From assembly GCA_963920575.1 (NCBI GenBank), contig OY986966.1:2376130-2440129 (forward strand): a stretch of DNA of 64,000 nt, in the 5' to 3' direction. How positions within the stretch are numbered: the stretch's first letter is position 1; each line of letters starts with the position of its first letter. A program made the position numbers and the translations under genes. Below are positions 61,601-64,000 of this stretch, piece by piece. The notes beneath the pieces were generated by a model, which saw only the letters and a list, made by a program, of their open reading frames with translations, did not search any database and was not told the DNA's origin. The stretch is from Narthecium ossifragum (taxonomy: Eukaryota; Streptophyta; Magnoliopsida; Dioscoreales; Nartheciaceae).

Positions 61601-64000
61601 TCAAATGCAATCGAATGCAGCAAAAAGATCTCCTTCGATGTAATCATTGTCAACCAAGCTGACCAAAAAGTAAGTTCTTTGTACCTGCAAATAAGAACAG
61701 ATCATTGGGTTTTGCTCATCAGTTAAATAAAAATCCAAAAATCATAGTAAAGGACATAAAAGCTCTATCAGGATGAGGTACAAGTTCAGTCACGCAAAGA
61801 TGGATGGAATGTGTCCTCCGAAATTTATGTACTTCAAAACTAGCAAACTCATCAATGATATTGTTCGCCTTTGTCGATATGCCAATGAGATTCCAAAAAT
61901 CCAAACTATTGAGGGCGGGAATATACTTTTTATGGTATACATCTATATGAATGAGTTCTGCAGGAGTGCAGGAGAATATGGTTTTTGTCAAATTTGGTTT
62001 ACTGAATACGATGGCGTATAGATAATTGTCTTTCTAAAGCAATAAGGGATGGAAGAAAGTTCAGAAAGCCACAATGCTGTCACGGTGTAAGACCGCGGAA
62101 TTTCCAAATAATCTCCAACATTGAGTTCGAGTGTGTTGATTTACCTCTTCTAGCAATCCCCTTAAAGGGTCTCCCTCAGGGAACAAGCATGCCCATCCCC
62201 TAGTCCAGATCTCGAATGCCTCATCCTTCCAGACCATGAAACTTGCAGGATCAACAACAGTAGGTTGAATGATCTCTTTGCCAGGGAAAACACCCCATGT
62301 CACGGCATTGACTGCACTGGGGCCTATATTGGACACACATTGTCCTTCTTTGTTCATAGCGATGTAGGTGATGGAGGGCAGTGCTTCACACTTCTCCACC
62401 AGCTGATCCAACTTATCCTTGGAGCAGAAGAATTCGAGATAAGCCTTTTGATAAACATATCCACCTGGCCCGCCCCATCCTACAATACGAGATAGGATGA
62501 ACACAGAAACATCAGTCAACAATTAACAATTCCGTTGTTATTTGACTCTCAACTACTTTTCTTCAGCAACTTGTGGAGTTCAATGTTGGCATATTAAAAT
62601 GTCAAATAACCTTGACAGCTACTCTGAAGAGGATGTTCTACGTCAACAGATTGTCTTTCTTGTTCCAACTCTATTAAACCTAAATCATCAAAGCTTGTTT
62701 TTTCCTTTCCAGCCTATTCTATGCAAAGGGTTTGGAACATATTACTTCGGATATCAATGCTACTCAATACCTCTCAACATTAAGTTGCTCTAAATAATCT
62801 CATAGACGTCTTTTTCAGATCTTCAGAATACACTGTTTTGTAGACAGATCTAGAATGGAGGCTTTATAAAGTAATGGAATTGGACTATACAGGTGTATTC
62901 ATCTGATGTAGTTATTATGATTAACTTCTAAAAAAGGTGGCAATATCATAACATAATGCTCATGGAGCTGTATAACACATAAGCATATGGAAGTGCCTTT
63001 CTGCTTAATCCACATGCTTTTTCTATGTGACACAGAAACCCTGACTGTGCCAATAAAAGCATCGTTTATACCTTTTCAAGCTTAGACGGCAGAAATCAGA
63101 GCTCAGCTATATGGAGGAAGTCTGGGAGGAGAACATCTATCAACTATTCAACTTACCAACAGCAGGGGAGTCAGATTTTTCTCCATTGACTGCAGGCTGG
63201 CTATTTATGGTAAAATATCCCTTCAAGTTGACCTGACCCAGTTGCTCATTAATGATCTTTGTCTCTGGTTGAAGCCCATCTAATTCTGACCAAGGACTAC
63301 TGTTAAGCAATCCCAGACAGTAGTTCATGAACCTCTGTCATACATGTTGCAGTAAAAAGGCATGATTCATGTCAACTATATCAAGTATTTGAAAGCAAAA
63401 TCAATTATTTAATTGAAGCATACCTCACCGATATCCTCAAGAGACTTCAGTGGAATAGCCCATTCTTCTTGAAGTTTCTTGTCACGTGAGCGTGGACGCA
63501 TGAACTGCAAGTTTAGGGTTTCTCAAATTGTAGGTAAGCCAAAAAAAATATCTGACATCCAACTATGCAAGAGCCTTTTGCCAATTTAATCCAACTGTTA
63601 CAATCCATAGGTTATGAAATAATGATAGAATCAGAATACAAGGCTTATAGTAAAAGAAGCATAATAATGCTCGCAAAATGATAGCCTGACACTACCATAA
63701 CTAACGATCGATCAATCCATGATGGGCTTAAATTATCTGACCTATCCTGCCATAAGAAGGAAACAAAATGCCAGTCCTACAATGGAAGGACATCTTTGAA
63801 CGCTATAAAGAGGATCATATAACCAACATACAGTGGATTAGACCACCAAAATCTGAAACCTAAAAGCTTCAAACAAAGCCTAAAAACTTCAAATAAAGCA
63901 ACATGCTATAACTCAATGTCTAAGCATATAGCTATAAGAAACCAGAGAATGCTTCCTGTCTTGCTTCAGCCACAAATGACAGTATAATCGGGAAGCATAA
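61601..64000 (-). CDS. MTHFR: Methylenetetrahydrofolate reductase (MTHFR), 3' part
   Basis: Four minus-strand exons lie in the window: 63504-63424 ([20 protein letters not shown]...), 63334-63157 ([40 protein letters not shown]), 62479-62145 ([60 protein letters not shown]) and 61684-61601 ([20 protein letters not shown], ends FDCI). Phases are consistent throughout. This is the C-terminal half of the C-terminal domain of plant MTHFR. The N-terminal TIM-barrel catalytic domain that reduces CH2-THF with NADH and FAD lies beyond the right edge. The intron upstream of 63504 is at least 496 bp. The protein would be cytosolic and feed methionine synthesis. Confidence 0.92.

Noticed and set aside
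61773..62021. 82-codon plus-strand frame in the MTHFR intron
   Set aside because: Lies in an intron, no homology, no conserved features.

Overview
This window is nuclear DNA of a flowering plant, most likely a monocot outside the grasses. The evidence is intron-rich genes with GT-AG splice sites, AT-rich intergenic DNA with many plant-type transposons, and protein sequences closest in my memory to monocot versions (for example the PUB4-like fragment). The species cannot be named from sequence alone.

Layout. 1-3.6 kb holds transposon debris: a LINE 3' end, a Ty3/gypsy remnant and a Mutator-like element filled with GA-rich repeats. 6.9-9.5 kb (+) is a complete CCCH zinc finger + RRM RNA-binding protein gene. 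10-15 kb is repeat-rich and gene-poor. 15.26-16.86 kb is a Pack-MULE carrying pieces of at least three unrelated genes. 17.0-27.5 kb (-) is the CCR4-NOT subunit NOT2 (VIP2-like), whose introns hold several transposons. 28.2-31.1 kb is a fragment of a PUB4-like U-box E3 ligase gene lying between hAT-like inverted ends. 31.8-35.3 kb (-) is a complete KORRIGAN-type membrane endoglucanase gene. 37.4-41.5 kb (+) may hold an unrecognised gene behind an E2F-like site, with a 2.25-kb solo LTR inside. 42.8-44.1 kb (+) is a KRTCAP2 homologue. 45.0-49.6 kb looks like a nested block: MULE-like ends around receptor-kinase fragments and a LINE fragment, the LINE split by a second solo LTR of the same family. 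51.1-56.7 kb (+) is a complete HPCA1-type LRR receptor kinase with a LINE in one intron. 57.7-60.3 kb (-) is the glucosyltransferase gene ALG6. 61.6 kb to the right edge (-) is the 3' part of a methylenetetrahydrofolate reductase gene.

The intact genes are ordinary housekeeping or signalling genes and do not form a cluster. Two of them (ALG6 and the KRTCAP2 homologue) act in ER N-glycosylation, and KORRIGAN is a heavily glycosylated wall enzyme, but the proximity is probably coincidence. The distinctive theme is gene-fragment capture: at least five host genes (P450, 2OG-dioxygenase, plastid ribosomal protein L4, PUB4-like E3, RKF3-like kinase) are present as pieces inside DNA-transposon ends. 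I found no RNA gene, no CRISPR array and no convincing wholly new system.
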